A program made the position numbers and the translations under genes. From Pseudohalioglobus lutimaris (lineage in GTDB: Bacteria > Pseudomonadota > Gammaproteobacteria > Pseudomonadales > Halieaceae): 64,000 nucleotides of DNA. Positions 35,768 to 43,413 of the stretch are shown piece by piece. The notes beneath the pieces were generated by a model, which was given only the letters and a program-made list of their open reading frames with translations, had not been told where the DNA came from and did no database searches. Location: the NCBI RefSeq assembly GCF_002866825.1, contig NZ_PKUS01000001.1, positions 62,001 to 126,000 of the forward strand, read 5' to 3'. The first letter of the stretch is position 1; each line of letters starts with the position of its first letter.

Positions 35768-36130
35768 ATGCAACTGTCCCTGACCACCTATCACCGGAGC
35801 AAGCCACACCACCCTCCTACGGAACTCGGCGCCTCCACGTTTGTTTTTGAACAACGGGAGCTGAGACTGTTGCGCAGGCTGTCCGCGCGATTGCACAAAC
35901 TGAATCAATCCGAGATGACAGTGCTGCTGGAACCGGATGCTATAGACCTCAAGGCCCCCACATCATGCGGGGCATTGCGGGAGTGCGGAATCAGGCTGAC
36001 ATGCGGAGATGAACCCGGGACAGGCTCTTTCAACTTCGTGGGCCGCCGGGAACGTGACGGGGGGCTGGTATTCACCGACAGGGTGAGCATCGGCAAGTTA
36101 TCGACCGCCTCAACGGCGCTGCAGACTTAA
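35768..36130 (+). CDS. Small protein of unknown function, 120 aa
   Basis: 120 residues beginning MQLSLTTYHRSKPHH. The middle (FVFEQRELRLLRRLSARLHKL) is a likely amphipathic helix. The C-terminal half has two Cys (TSCGALRECGIRLTC) and a beta-like end. No signal or membrane helix is evident and no family was recognised. It is tightly coupled to the preceding 62-residue gene and presumably under the same sigma-54 promoter. Confidence 0.65.
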   Translation: MQLSLTTYHRSKPHHPPTELGASTFVFEQRELRLLRRLSARLHKLNQSEMTVLLEPDAIDLKAPTSCGALRECGIRLTCGDEPGTGSFNFVGRRERDGGLVFTDRVSIGKLSTASTALQT

Positions 36131-36174
36131 AACACCGCTGACCAGAACTGAACCTCCAACCGAGTCCTGACTCA

Positions 36175-36203
36175 TTCCTAACCAGGGTGGGTGTGTGTAT
36201 ACT
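36175..36203 (+). promoter_or_regulatory. Putative sigma-70 promoter of the tRNA gene
   Basis: TATACT at 36198-36203 is a near-consensus -10 box 10 bases before the tRNA. A poor -35 match (TTCCTA) lies 17 bases further upstream. Confidence 0.45.
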
Positions 36204-36213
36204 TGGCCTCCAC

Positions 36214-36290
36214 GCGCCCGTAGCTCAGCTGGATAGAGTAACTGGCTTCGAACCAGTTGGTCGGGAGTTCGAATCTCTCCGGGCGCGCCA
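36214..36290 (+). tRNA. tRNA-Arg (anticodon TCG)
   Basis: 77 bases fold into a full cloverleaf: acceptor GCGCCCG pairs with CGGGCGC; the D arm contains AGCTCAGCTGGATAGAGT; the anticodon stem ACTGG/CCAGT encloses the loop CTTCGAA with anticodon TCG; the T arm has GTTCGAATC; the CCA end is encoded. It reads CGA codons, and other CGN codons if the wobble base is modified. Confidence 0.96.
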
Positions 36291-36318
36291 ACCAGGCTTT
36301 TCGGGTAGTTCAGACGTC

Positions 36319-36570
36319 ATGGATAACCAGGATATGCTGGACGCCATCAATCAGGTTATGCCCTATGGCAAGTACAAGGGGCGGCAGCTGCTTGATCTGC
36401 CGGAGCCCTACCTGGTCTGGTATCACAGCAAAGGCTTTCCCCAGGGCAAGCTGGGTGCTCAACTTGCGTTAATCTACGAAGTGAAACTCAATGGGCTAGA
36501 GGGAATGCTCAGGCCCCTGCAACGCCAGCCAAACGCTGCGCGCCGGGACGTAGCGCGTTCAACCGATTGA
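36319..36570 (+). CDS. DUF3820 family protein
   Basis: 83 residues from ATG 36319. The block MPYGKYKGRQLLDLPEPYL...GFPQGKLG is the defining DUF3820 motif. The protein is cytoplasmic, and the family has been annotated as putative quorum-sensing-regulated factors without firm function. It follows the tRNA by 28 bases, and the ribosome site is poor. The larger frame spanning the tRNA is an artefact. Confidence 0.88.
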   Translation: MDNQDMLDAINQVMPYGKYKGRQLLDLPEPYLVWYHSKGFPQGKLGAQLALIYEVKLNGLEGMLRPLQRQPNAARRDVARSTD

Positions 36571-36625
36571 CTGCCACCCCTCGACTTGCACGGCCATATC
36601 GGGGCGGGCCAAAGGGAGAATACCC

Positions 36626-37429
36626 ATGAACAGGCAGGCCGCGAACTTCATCGGCGCAGTACCCGGCAACTACGATAAGCACCTGGGTCCGCGGATCTTT
36701 CAGGGATACGCAGAAGACCTGGCCCGGCGAATTGCCCGGACACGACCCGCAAAAGCACTGGAATTGGCAGCGGGCACAGGCATTCTCAGCCGCTGCCTGC
36801 GTAACGTACTGCCCGACTCCTGCGAGTTGCTGGCAACGGACCTCAACCAGCCCATGCTGGAGGTGGCCGGCAAAAAATTTACAGACGGCGATCGCGTACG
36901 TTTCGAGCTTGCCGACGCCACCCGGTTGCCCATGGAAGACAACAGTTTCGACGCCGTAGCCTGCCAGTTCGGCGTTATGTTTTTCCCTGACAGGGAAAAA
37001 TCCTACGCCGAGGTCGCCAGGGTACTTGTGCCCGGAGGGCACTACGTATTCAACGTATGGGGTTCCTTGCAGGGCAATCCCTTCGCCAACATTGCCAACC
37101 GCACTGTGGAAGAACTTTTCCCCGAAAATCCACCGGGGTTTTACCAGGTCCCCTTCAGCTATCACGACGCAGAGTCTATTGAGACCTCGCTTCGAAACGC
37201 GGGCTTTACCGAAACTCGCAGCGAGCTTCTGCAAATCACCACCACTGCTGAACCGCATGAGGATTTCGCCAGGGGACTGGTCTTTGGAAATCCACTGGAA
37301 GAGGAGATACTCGATCGTGGTGCCGACCCACAAGCAGTTCATGCGGCAATAACTCGCGCACTGAAACGCGACTTACCGGAGCCCATGCCCCTGCAGGCAC
37401 TGGTGATAGAAGCCCGGCTGGGCGGCTGA
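36626..37429 (+). CDS. Class I SAM-dependent methyltransferase (UbiE-like)
   Basis: 267 residues. The SAM site is ALELAAGTGILSRCL (motif I), with LLATDLNQPMLEVA (acidic residue after strand 2), FELADATRLPMEDNSFDAV (motif II/III) and EVARVLVPGGHYVFNVW (post motif). The arrangement is that of UbiE/COQ5-like and related small-molecule methyltransferases. GGGAGAA is 8 bases before ATG 36626. It lies 55 bases after the DUF3820 gene. The acceptor is not known. Confidence 0.88.
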   Translation: MNRQAANFIGAVPGNYDKHLGPRIFQGYAEDLARRIARTRPAKALELAAGTGILSRCLRNVLPDSCELLATDLNQPMLEVAGKKFTDGDRVRFELADATRLPMEDNSFDAVACQFGVMFFPDREKSYAEVARVLVPGGHYVFNVWGSLQGNPFANIANRTVEELFPENPPGFYQVPFSYHDAESIETSLRNAGFTETRSELLQITTTAEPHEDFARGLVFGNPLEEEILDRGADPQAVHAAITRALKRDLPEPMPLQALVIEARLGG

Positions 37430-37499
37430 CTGACGCCTCACCCGGAAGCCTGCATTTGCTGCTAGCTGCTACAGGTGCACTACTGCAGTTCGTTGACGG

Positions 37500-38627
37500 C
37501 TACTCATCATGCATAATGTCGATGGCTATTTTCCCTCTGGCGCGCCCCGACTCGGAGAGGGCCATCGCGTCCGCGATCTCTTTGAGCGGGTAGGTTTTGC
37601 CTATCACTGGCGTGAGATCTCCGTTACGCATCAGCTCTGCCAGGCCCTCCATATCTTCAGCGGAGAGCCGAGCCATCAACACAATGACTTCCTGCTCAAC
37701 CATTGGTGACTGCAGCATGGCCAGCAGCGGACCTTTCAACGGCCCCACCCAGTCACCTGAAGCGCCACCTATCATCACCAGGCGACCCTCCGGGTTGAGC
37801 ACTCTACTATTTGCCATGGGCGAATGGTTGCTGATCATATCGACTATAAGGTCATAGCGTTCATCGCCTTCTGCGTAACTCTGTTGTTTATAGTCGATAA
37901 CATGACTGGCACCCAGGCTGCGCAGCAACTCATGATTACGCTGACTGCTGACACCGGTGACTTCAGCCCCCATCGACCGCGCGATCTGCACGGCAAATGT
38001 TCCGACTCCACCCGATGCGCCATTGATCAGCACCTTTTGTCCGGGCTGTAATTGGCCCTTCTCCTGCAGCGCCTGCAGTGCGGTAACACCTGCAATAGCT
38101 ACCGTGCCTGCCTGCGCAAAGGAAATATTGGCAGGTTTCAGCGCGATGGCCCCGGCCTCTTTCACTATCACATACTGGGCAAAACTGCCGTTTGCACCAC
38201 CAAACACCTCGTCACCCGGCTTAAAGCGGGTAACGCCGGCTCCCACCGCCTCCACCGTTCCAGAAAAATCCACGCCCATGCGGGTATCACTAGGTGAGCC
38301 CAGACCTGAGCCCAGGCGCATGAGGTAGGGCGACCCGCGCATATAGTGCCAGTCGAGCGGGTTGACACCAGCCCAGTGCACCCTGACCAGAACCTCCTGC
38401 TCACCGGGAACAGGTTTTTCCATTTGCGTAAATTGCAGCACTTCAGGCGGCCCGTAACAGGCATAGGACACCCCGGTGAAGGTTTCTGTACCCGGAGGTG
38501 CCAAACCCTCTGGTCCAGGACAGTCCTTGTTATAGCTGATCGCTACGGCGAGGACGAGGACACAGGCAGCAAGCAGTATAGCGACCAACTTAAAAGTGGC
38601 TTTCAGTATTCGCATGTGGCCTCTCAT
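37500..38627 (-). CDS. Membrane-anchored zinc-independent MDR dehydrogenase/quinone reductase
   Basis: 375 residues. ATG 38627 has AAGAG upstream; ATG 38615 is an alternative. A single N-terminal membrane helix at about 12-32 precedes a medium-chain reductase: GVNPLDWHYMRG, GVDFSGTVEAVG, KPGDEVFG, and the NADPH fold GASGGVGTFAVQIARSMGA. No zinc-binding Cys cluster is seen, so it resembles quinone oxidoreductases. The N-terminal anchor is unusual for the family. It is divergent from the dienelactone-hydrolase-like gene. Confidence 0.88.
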   Translation of the reverse strand: MRGHMRILKATFKLVAILLAACVLVLAVAISYNKDCPGPEGLAPPGTETFTGVSYACYGPPEVLQFTQMEKPVPGEQEVLVRVHWAGVNPLDWHYMRGSPYLMRLGSGLGSPSDTRMGVDFSGTVEAVGAGVTRFKPGDEVFGGANGSFAQYVIVKEAGAIALKPANISFAQAGTVAIAGVTALQALQEKGQLQPGQKVLINGASGGVGTFAVQIARSMGAEVTGVSSQRNHELLRSLGASHVIDYKQQSYAEGDERYDLIVDMISNHSPMANSRVLNPEGRLVMIGGASGDWVGPLKGPLLAMLQSPMVEQEVIVLMARLSAEDMEGLAELMRNGDLTPVIGKTYPLKEIADAMALSESGRARGKIAIDIMHDE

Positions 38628-38760
38628 GTCTCTTAATGTTGATTGTGGATGCTGACAACTTATCAGTCAGCTGCTGAAGGCACCAGCGCCGGCCTTCTGG
38701 AGCAATCGCTCCAACAGGGGTAATATCCAAAGTCCTGTCGACCAGCCAGTAGAGAATATC

Positions 38761-39636
38761 ATGTGCGATGAAATCACCGAGAAAGACAATAACCGATACC
38801 TTCGCAGCAAGGGTTTGAAACGGCGCGACTTCAACCGCTACAGCATGGGGGTTGCCCTGGCGATGATGCTACCGCCGATCGCCAATGCCATGGATGTCGT
38901 AGAGCAGGACATTCTGGTGGAGACGCCCGATGGGATGGCAGATAGCTACTTTGTTCACCCGGAAAAAGGAACGCATGCAGCGGTGATCATCTGGCCAGAC
39001 ATTATGGGTATTCGCACTTCTTTCAGGATGATGGGCAAGCGCCTTGCACAGTCCGGCTACACGGTACTGGTGGTCAATCCCTACTATCGCTCAGTGAGGG
39101 GGCCTGTTATTGAGGACGGTGAGTCGTTCAGCACACCTGAGGTGCGCGAGCGACTAATGCCTTACGCCCGCTCGCTCTCACCTGAAACCTGCGTGACCGA
39201 CGGCCGTGCCTTCGTTTCTCACCTGGAAAAGCATCCCTCGGTCGACACAAGTCGAAAAATGGGTACCACGGGCTACTGCATGACAGGGTCATATACCTTG
39301 CGACTGGCCGCTGCAATTCCGGAAAGGATAGGTGCAGCAGCCTCGTTCCACGGCGGCGGCCTCGCCACCGACGCTGAAGATAGCCCGCATTTGCTTGCAC
39401 CGCAGATCAACGCCGGGGTACTGATCGCTATTGCAGCCAACGATGATGAGAAAGATCCCGACGCCAAGGACCTGCTGCGCAAGGCATTTGATAGTCATGG
39501 CGTAAACGCTGAAGTCGAGGTTTACCAGGACACCCTGCACGGCTGGTGTCCGCCGGACTCCGTAGTCTACAACGAGGCCCAGGCGGAGCGTGCCTGGAGC
39601 CGACTGCTGGCGCTGTTCGAACGGGAACTGGGATAA
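38761..39636 (+). CDS. Dienelactone-hydrolase-family protein with Tat signal
   Basis: 291 residues. The N-terminus KRRDFNRYSMGVALAMM is a twin-arginine signal. The hydrolase core has the Cys nucleophile in TTGYCMTGSY (Cys173), an Asp in IAANDDEKDPD and the His in DTLHGWCPPDS, which matches the Cys-Asp-His triad of dienelactone hydrolase. Related cytoplasmic enzymes open dienelactones in aromatic degradation; an exported member may act on other lactones or esters. Confidence 0.88.
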   Translation: MCDEITEKDNNRYLRSKGLKRRDFNRYSMGVALAMMLPPIANAMDVVEQDILVETPDGMADSYFVHPEKGTHAAVIIWPDIMGIRTSFRMMGKRLAQSGYTVLVVNPYYRSVRGPVIEDGESFSTPEVRERLMPYARSLSPETCVTDGRAFVSHLEKHPSVDTSRKMGTTGYCMTGSYTLRLAAAIPERIGAAASFHGGGLATDAEDSPHLLAPQINAGVLIAIAANDDEKDPDAKDLLRKAFDSHGVNAEVEVYQDTLHGWCPPDSVVYNEAQAERAWSRLLALFERELG

Positions 39637-39815
39637 CCACCAGCCAATAGCAACACAGGGGGCTGGTATGCCCTGTTCAATGTACCGGGTAACACCCTGG
39701 ATGCAATATGCAGCGTTCCTCCCCGGAGGAGCGCTCGTTACTTTTCCGATAGAAGAAAGAGATAAACGCACAACCGTTGCACTCCCTCAACACTACTACA
39801 GCGATTTTCACCATC

Positions 39816-41027
39816 ATGTCCAGACCGACACTACAAGAATTAGCTAACGACGCGATAAAGGCCTTGCAGGGCGGACAGCACGAACTGGCCAGGGAGCGGT
39901 TCCAGAATTTGCTCTCAGGCCAGGAACCCGGTTTTGAACCGGCCAGGAAGAACATGCAGCTATGGATGGGCCTGGCCTATGCCTGCGGCAACTGTAACGA
40001 TAGCCAGGGTGCACTCAAGGCAGTAGATCATGCCTTGACCCTGCAGCCGCGAAGCGCACAGGCCCTGTTGTTCAAGGCAGATCACCTGTGGCACTGTAAA
40101 CAGGAGGAGAGCGCCGCAGCCTTCTACGGTGCACTGCTGCAGACCTGTCAGTCAATGGCCTCTGTGCCGCCGGAGCTGGCCGCCCAGTTACCGCGGGCAG
40201 AGCAACGCCAACGTAAAATAGCAGACCAACAGTTGAGCTTCCTGCAGCGTGAGCTGGAGGCACTGAACCTTGATGGTAACAAGGTAAGCCCGCGCTTCGG
40301 CCAGGCACTCGCCATCAGCCAGGGCCAGAAAGAATTTTACGCACAGCAGCCATCCAAGTTCTTTTTCCCGGAGTTGCCGCATATCCAGTTTTTTGATCCC
40401 GGCCAGTTCAAATGGTCTGCCGGGCTGCAATCAGCAACTGACTTAATCAAACATGAGCTACAGCAGGCTATTGCGCAGAACATCGACTTTGAGCCGTATT
40501 TGCAGGAGTCTCAGGTAATACCCAAGACCAGTTCAACGGACATCTGGGGCAGTGATGACTGGGGTGCGCTGTACCTTTGGCAGGATGGGGAACTCAATAC
40601 AACCGTCGCCGACAGGTTTCCCGAAACGGTCGGCATCATGAGCCAGCTGCCTCTGGCTGACATTCCCGGTGGCTCCCCAAATGTACTTTTCTCCCGACTG
40701 AAGCCCGGAACCAACATCCCTCCACACCATGGATTCTTCAATACCCGTTTAATCTGTCACCTCCCCCTCATTGTTCCCGAAAACTGTGGCAAGTTGCGGG
40801 TCGGTAACGAGAGTCGTCCATGGACCGAAGGAGAGTTGCTGATCTTTGATGATTCAATCGAGCACGAGGCGTGGAATCACAGCGACCGCGACAGAATAGT
40901 GTTGATTTTCGAAATCTGGAGGCCCGAGCTGTCAATCGGAGAATGTGACGCCATCAGAAAACTGTTGCAGGTAATCAGAAGCTACTCCGGAAAAACGGGC
41001 GGCGCACCGCAACCTTTAGGACAGTAA
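39816..41027 (+). CDS. TPR-containing aspartyl/asparaginyl beta-hydroxylase-like protein
   Basis: 403 residues from ATG 39816; a longer frame from TTG 39777 has no better signal. The N-terminal about 130 residues are TPR-like (ELARERFQNLLSG, GALKAVDHALTLQPRSAQALLFKAD). The C-terminal domain has IPPHHGFFNTRLICHLPL and DDSIEHEAWNHSDRDRIVLIFEIWRP, with the His and Arg positions of the 2-oxoglutarate/Fe(II) Asp/Asn hydroxylase fold. In animals the relatives hydroxylate EGF domains; bacterial targets include lipids and peptides. No signal peptide, so probably cytoplasmic. Confidence 0.9.
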   Translation: MSRPTLQELANDAIKALQGGQHELARERFQNLLSGQEPGFEPARKNMQLWMGLAYACGNCNDSQGALKAVDHALTLQPRSAQALLFKADHLWHCKQEESAAAFYGALLQTCQSMASVPPELAAQLPRAEQRQRKIADQQLSFLQRELEALNLDGNKVSPRFGQALAISQGQKEFYAQQPSKFFFPELPHIQFFDPGQFKWSAGLQSATDLIKHELQQAIAQNIDFEPYLQESQVIPKTSSTDIWGSDDWGALYLWQDGELNTTVADRFPETVGIMSQLPLADIPGGSPNVLFSRLKPGTNIPPHHGFFNTRLICHLPLIVPENCGKLRVGNESRPWTEGELLIFDDSIEHEAWNHSDRDRIVLIFEIWRPELSIGECDAIRKLLQVIRSYSGKTGGAPQPLGQ

Positions 41028-41210
41028 CAGGGAAATGCTCGAAACCATTTGTCGCCTGACGCTGACGGGGCGAGCGAGCTGGATGCTTAACGCTTACCAA
41101 ACATACACTTGATCTGCTGCCAGCGCTGTAGCCGCCTTTTCGCTCTGGTTATCTACGGCTTCTTTGGCTTAGGAAGGTTGTTTTTAGGTAGGTTATTCCC
41201 AGCGAACCCG

Positions 41211-42029
41211 TCATTCCGGGATGCCTTCTTCCGCCAGTTGCGCACCCAATTGAGCCACCAACTCGAACAAAGCCTCTGGATCTTCATGGCGCATTTTCGC
41301 AAGATCCAGCTCCATATCCCGTGCAAAGATCAGCTCTGGCACATTTTCCCTCACCGCTTCTAGAATTGCTTTAGCACAATCTGCCGGCTGATCTCCTCCG
41401 TCAATGTTGGCATCAGACTTACCATGGGTACTGCCATCCGCTGTAAGTGCATTGCGCGAGACGTCGGTGGCGACTGAACCGGGAAGTACATTGGTAACAT
41501 TAATATTGTGAGGCTGCGCCACTTCTGAACGCAGCGCGTCCATATAACCGATCAAGCCATGCTTGGCTGCGGAGTATGCGGTGCGCAAAGGCGCGCCGAT
41601 ACGACCGGCCACAGAGCTGATTGCAACAATGTGAGCTCCGCCGGCGTCGACCATTCTCTGCAACTGCAACTGGGTAAGCCAGATAGGCGCGATAAGGTCG
41701 ATATTGATAAGCTCAGTATATACCTGCGGCTGGGTATCAATAGCCAGGCTACGCTGGCTGATACCCGCATTATTGACCAGAATATCTACTCGACCCTTCC
41801 AGCCCCAGGCATCCTCTACCTTTTGTTCAAGCACAGCAAAGTCAGTCACCTCAAAAGGAAGAACCAGGGTCTCGCCAGACAACTCATCGGCTACTGCCTG
41901 CAGTGCATCTATCCGCCTGCCCGAAAGAACAAGGTGCGCACCGCATGCCGCGAAAGCCTGCGCCAGCGCCTTGCCGATCCCGGAAGAGGCGCCGGTGATC
42001 CAGACTATTTTGCCGCTAAATTCATTCAT
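41211..42029 (-). CDS. Short-chain dehydrogenase/reductase
   Basis: 272 residues from ATG 42029, with AGGAAG 8-9 bases upstream. The cofactor motif is VWITGASSGIGKALA, the structural motif ILVNNAGISQRS, and the catalytic pair Y-x-x-x-K in TAYSAAKHGLIGY, with the Ser in AISSVAGRIG. The Arg in SGRRIDAL suggests NADP(H). Substrate unknown. It is followed by a 183-base gap and shares a divergent-free minus-strand run with the RsuA-like gene upstream. Confidence 0.9.
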   Translation of the reverse strand: MNEFSGKIVWITGASSGIGKALAQAFAACGAHLVLSGRRIDALQAVADELSGETLVLPFEVTDFAVLEQKVEDAWGWKGRVDILVNNAGISQRSLAIDTQPQVYTELINIDLIAPIWLTQLQLQRMVDAGGAHIVAISSVAGRIGAPLRTAYSAAKHGLIGYMDALRSEVAQPHNINVTNVLPGSVATDVSRNALTADGSTHGKSDANIDGGDQPADCAKAILEAVRENVPELIFARDMELDLAKMRHEDPEALFELVAQLGAQLAEEGIPE

Positions 42030-42104
42030 AAGTAGCACTTCCTGCTTTCTGTTTCAGTGTATGTTCTTTACCGGCGCTTTCCATTTCCGCCGCGTGGACT
42101 GGCG

Positions 42105-42800
42105 TCAAGGCAGCGCCGCCAATTCACCCGGAGTGAGATTTCGGCTACAGCCCGGCGCCAGGGCAGCGTCGAGCTGCAGAGAACCGACCGCAAAACGGTG
42201 AATACTCAACACCTTGTTATCAAACTGGCCAAACATGCGCTTGATCTGATGGTAGCGCCCCTCAATCAACCCAACCTCTGCCTCGAAGTCACTGAGTATT
42301 TTGAGTTGAGCAGGTTGAGTGGTTATACCCTCATACTTGAAATACAGGCCGCGCTGGAAAGCATCAACGTGTTCATTGCCTAGCGGCTTTTCCACCCGTA
42401 CTCGATAACGCTTGAGCAGCTTTGAACCCGGTAGCGATAGCTGTCGCGACCACTGTCCGTCATTGGTCAACAATACCAGCCCAGTGGAATTGAAATCCAG
42501 TCGTCCGACAATATGAAGCTGGTGCTTCCAGGGCTGCTCCAACAAATCGACAACGGTTCTGTGCTGAGCATCTACCGTGGCACTGACAACACCGCGTGGC
42601 TTATGCAGCATCAGGTAGCGAGCTGTGCGCGCCTGGGTAAACCTGCCATCGCAACGCACCTCGCTGAAACGGTTGATGACCTGACTGACGCCGGTGGGGG
42701 GAGCACCGTCGACCTCGACCCGGCCCTGTGCCAGCAACAGGCGAATATGGCTGCGCTTGATACCCAGAGAGGCGCTGAGGTGGCGATCCAGGCGTGGCAT
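42105..42800 (-). CDS. rsuA: RsuA-type rRNA pseudouridine synthase
   Basis: 231 residues from ATG 42800, where an S4 RNA-binding domain begins (MPRLDRHLSASLGIKRSHIR). The catalytic Asp is in VGRLDFNSTGLVLLTND. The C-terminal EGRYHQIKRMFGQFDNKVLSIHR is typical of RsuA, which makes pseudouridine at 16S rRNA position 516; the RluB/E/F paralogues are the alternatives. Length equals that of E. coli RsuA within a residue or two. Confidence 0.9.
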   Translation of the reverse strand: MPRLDRHLSASLGIKRSHIRLLLAQGRVEVDGAPPTGVSQVINRFSEVRCDGRFTQARTARYLMLHKPRGVVSATVDAQHRTVVDLLEQPWKHQLHIVGRLDFNSTGLVLLTNDGQWSRQLSLPGSKLLKRYRVRVEKPLGNEHVDAFQRGLYFKYEGITTQPAQLKILSDFEAEVGLIEGRYHQIKRMFGQFDNKVLSIHRFAVGSLQLDAALAPGCSRNLTPGELAALP

Positions 42801-43022
42801 GAGTTTGTTCCAGGCTGATCGGTTGAGAGGAGTTATGTCACAGCATACACATACCAGATGCCGGGTAAACCCCATCAGGAGCAGTATGCCGCTCGTCCGC
42901 GTACAGGTGTGCCAGCGCATAACGTCGCGCTAACGTTGTATAATTTCAGGCGAGGGATCGCAGTCTGCACAGAGACCTCCGGCTCACCCAACCACAGACA
43001 CCCTGTCGCAAGGCACTTCCCA

Positions 43023-43235
43023 ATGAGAATAGTTGAAATTACCAAAGAACCTGTAGAGCTCTATAAAATCCTGAAATTCGAAGGGCTTGTTTCCTCAGGC
43101 GGCGAAGCGAAATTGCTCATTGGAGACGGCCAGGTGTTGGTGAATGGCGCAGTTGAGACACGAAGACGCAAGAAGATCATGAACGGTGATGTCATCGACT
43201 TTCGCGGCGAAAAGCTGCATATGCGTTTGCTTTGA
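43023..43235 (+). CDS. S4-domain RNA-binding protein (YbcJ/YaaA type)
   Basis: 70 residues from ATG 43023. The sequence is one S4 fold: LYKILKFEGLVSSGGEAKLLI, DGQVLVNGAVETRRRKKI and GDVIDF. Small standalone S4 proteins bind structured RNA, and YbcJ is the E. coli relative. It is divergent from rsuA with a 222-base gap. Confidence 0.9.
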   Translation: MRIVEITKEPVELYKILKFEGLVSSGGEAKLLIGDGQVLVNGAVETRRRKKIMNGDVIDFRGEKLHMRLL

Positions 43236-43252
43236 ACCACGAACGGGCTTGT

Positions 43253-43288
43253 ACTTGCGCGACTTGCGCGACTTGCGCGACTTGCGCC
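43253..43288. repeat. Tandem repeat, 9-base unit x4
   Basis: Four consecutive copies of acttgcgcg (the last ends in c instead of g) lie 17 bases after the S4 gene stop codon. Units contiguous, no spacer, so not CRISPR. Confidence 0.9.
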
Positions 43289-43413
43289 TGTCAGCGCCAT
43301 GATGAATTATAGTGTATGCCATGCAGCGCTCGAGTTACGTGAAGCGAGCCTGCCCGGATTAAGGGCGTATAGCCCCTGGCAACCACTATAAAAAATCCCA
43401 CCGGGGACACTTG

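Noticed and set aside
36187-36570. Long open frame running through the tRNA into DUF3820
   Set aside because: The tRNA cloverleaf is complete; the DUF3820 protein starts at 36319.
36509-37342. 277-codon open frame on the minus strand
   Set aside because: Antisense to a clear SAM methyltransferase; no motif in its own translation.
43253-43288. CRISPR array
   Set aside because: Repeat units are 9 bases and contiguous without spacers; no cas genes.
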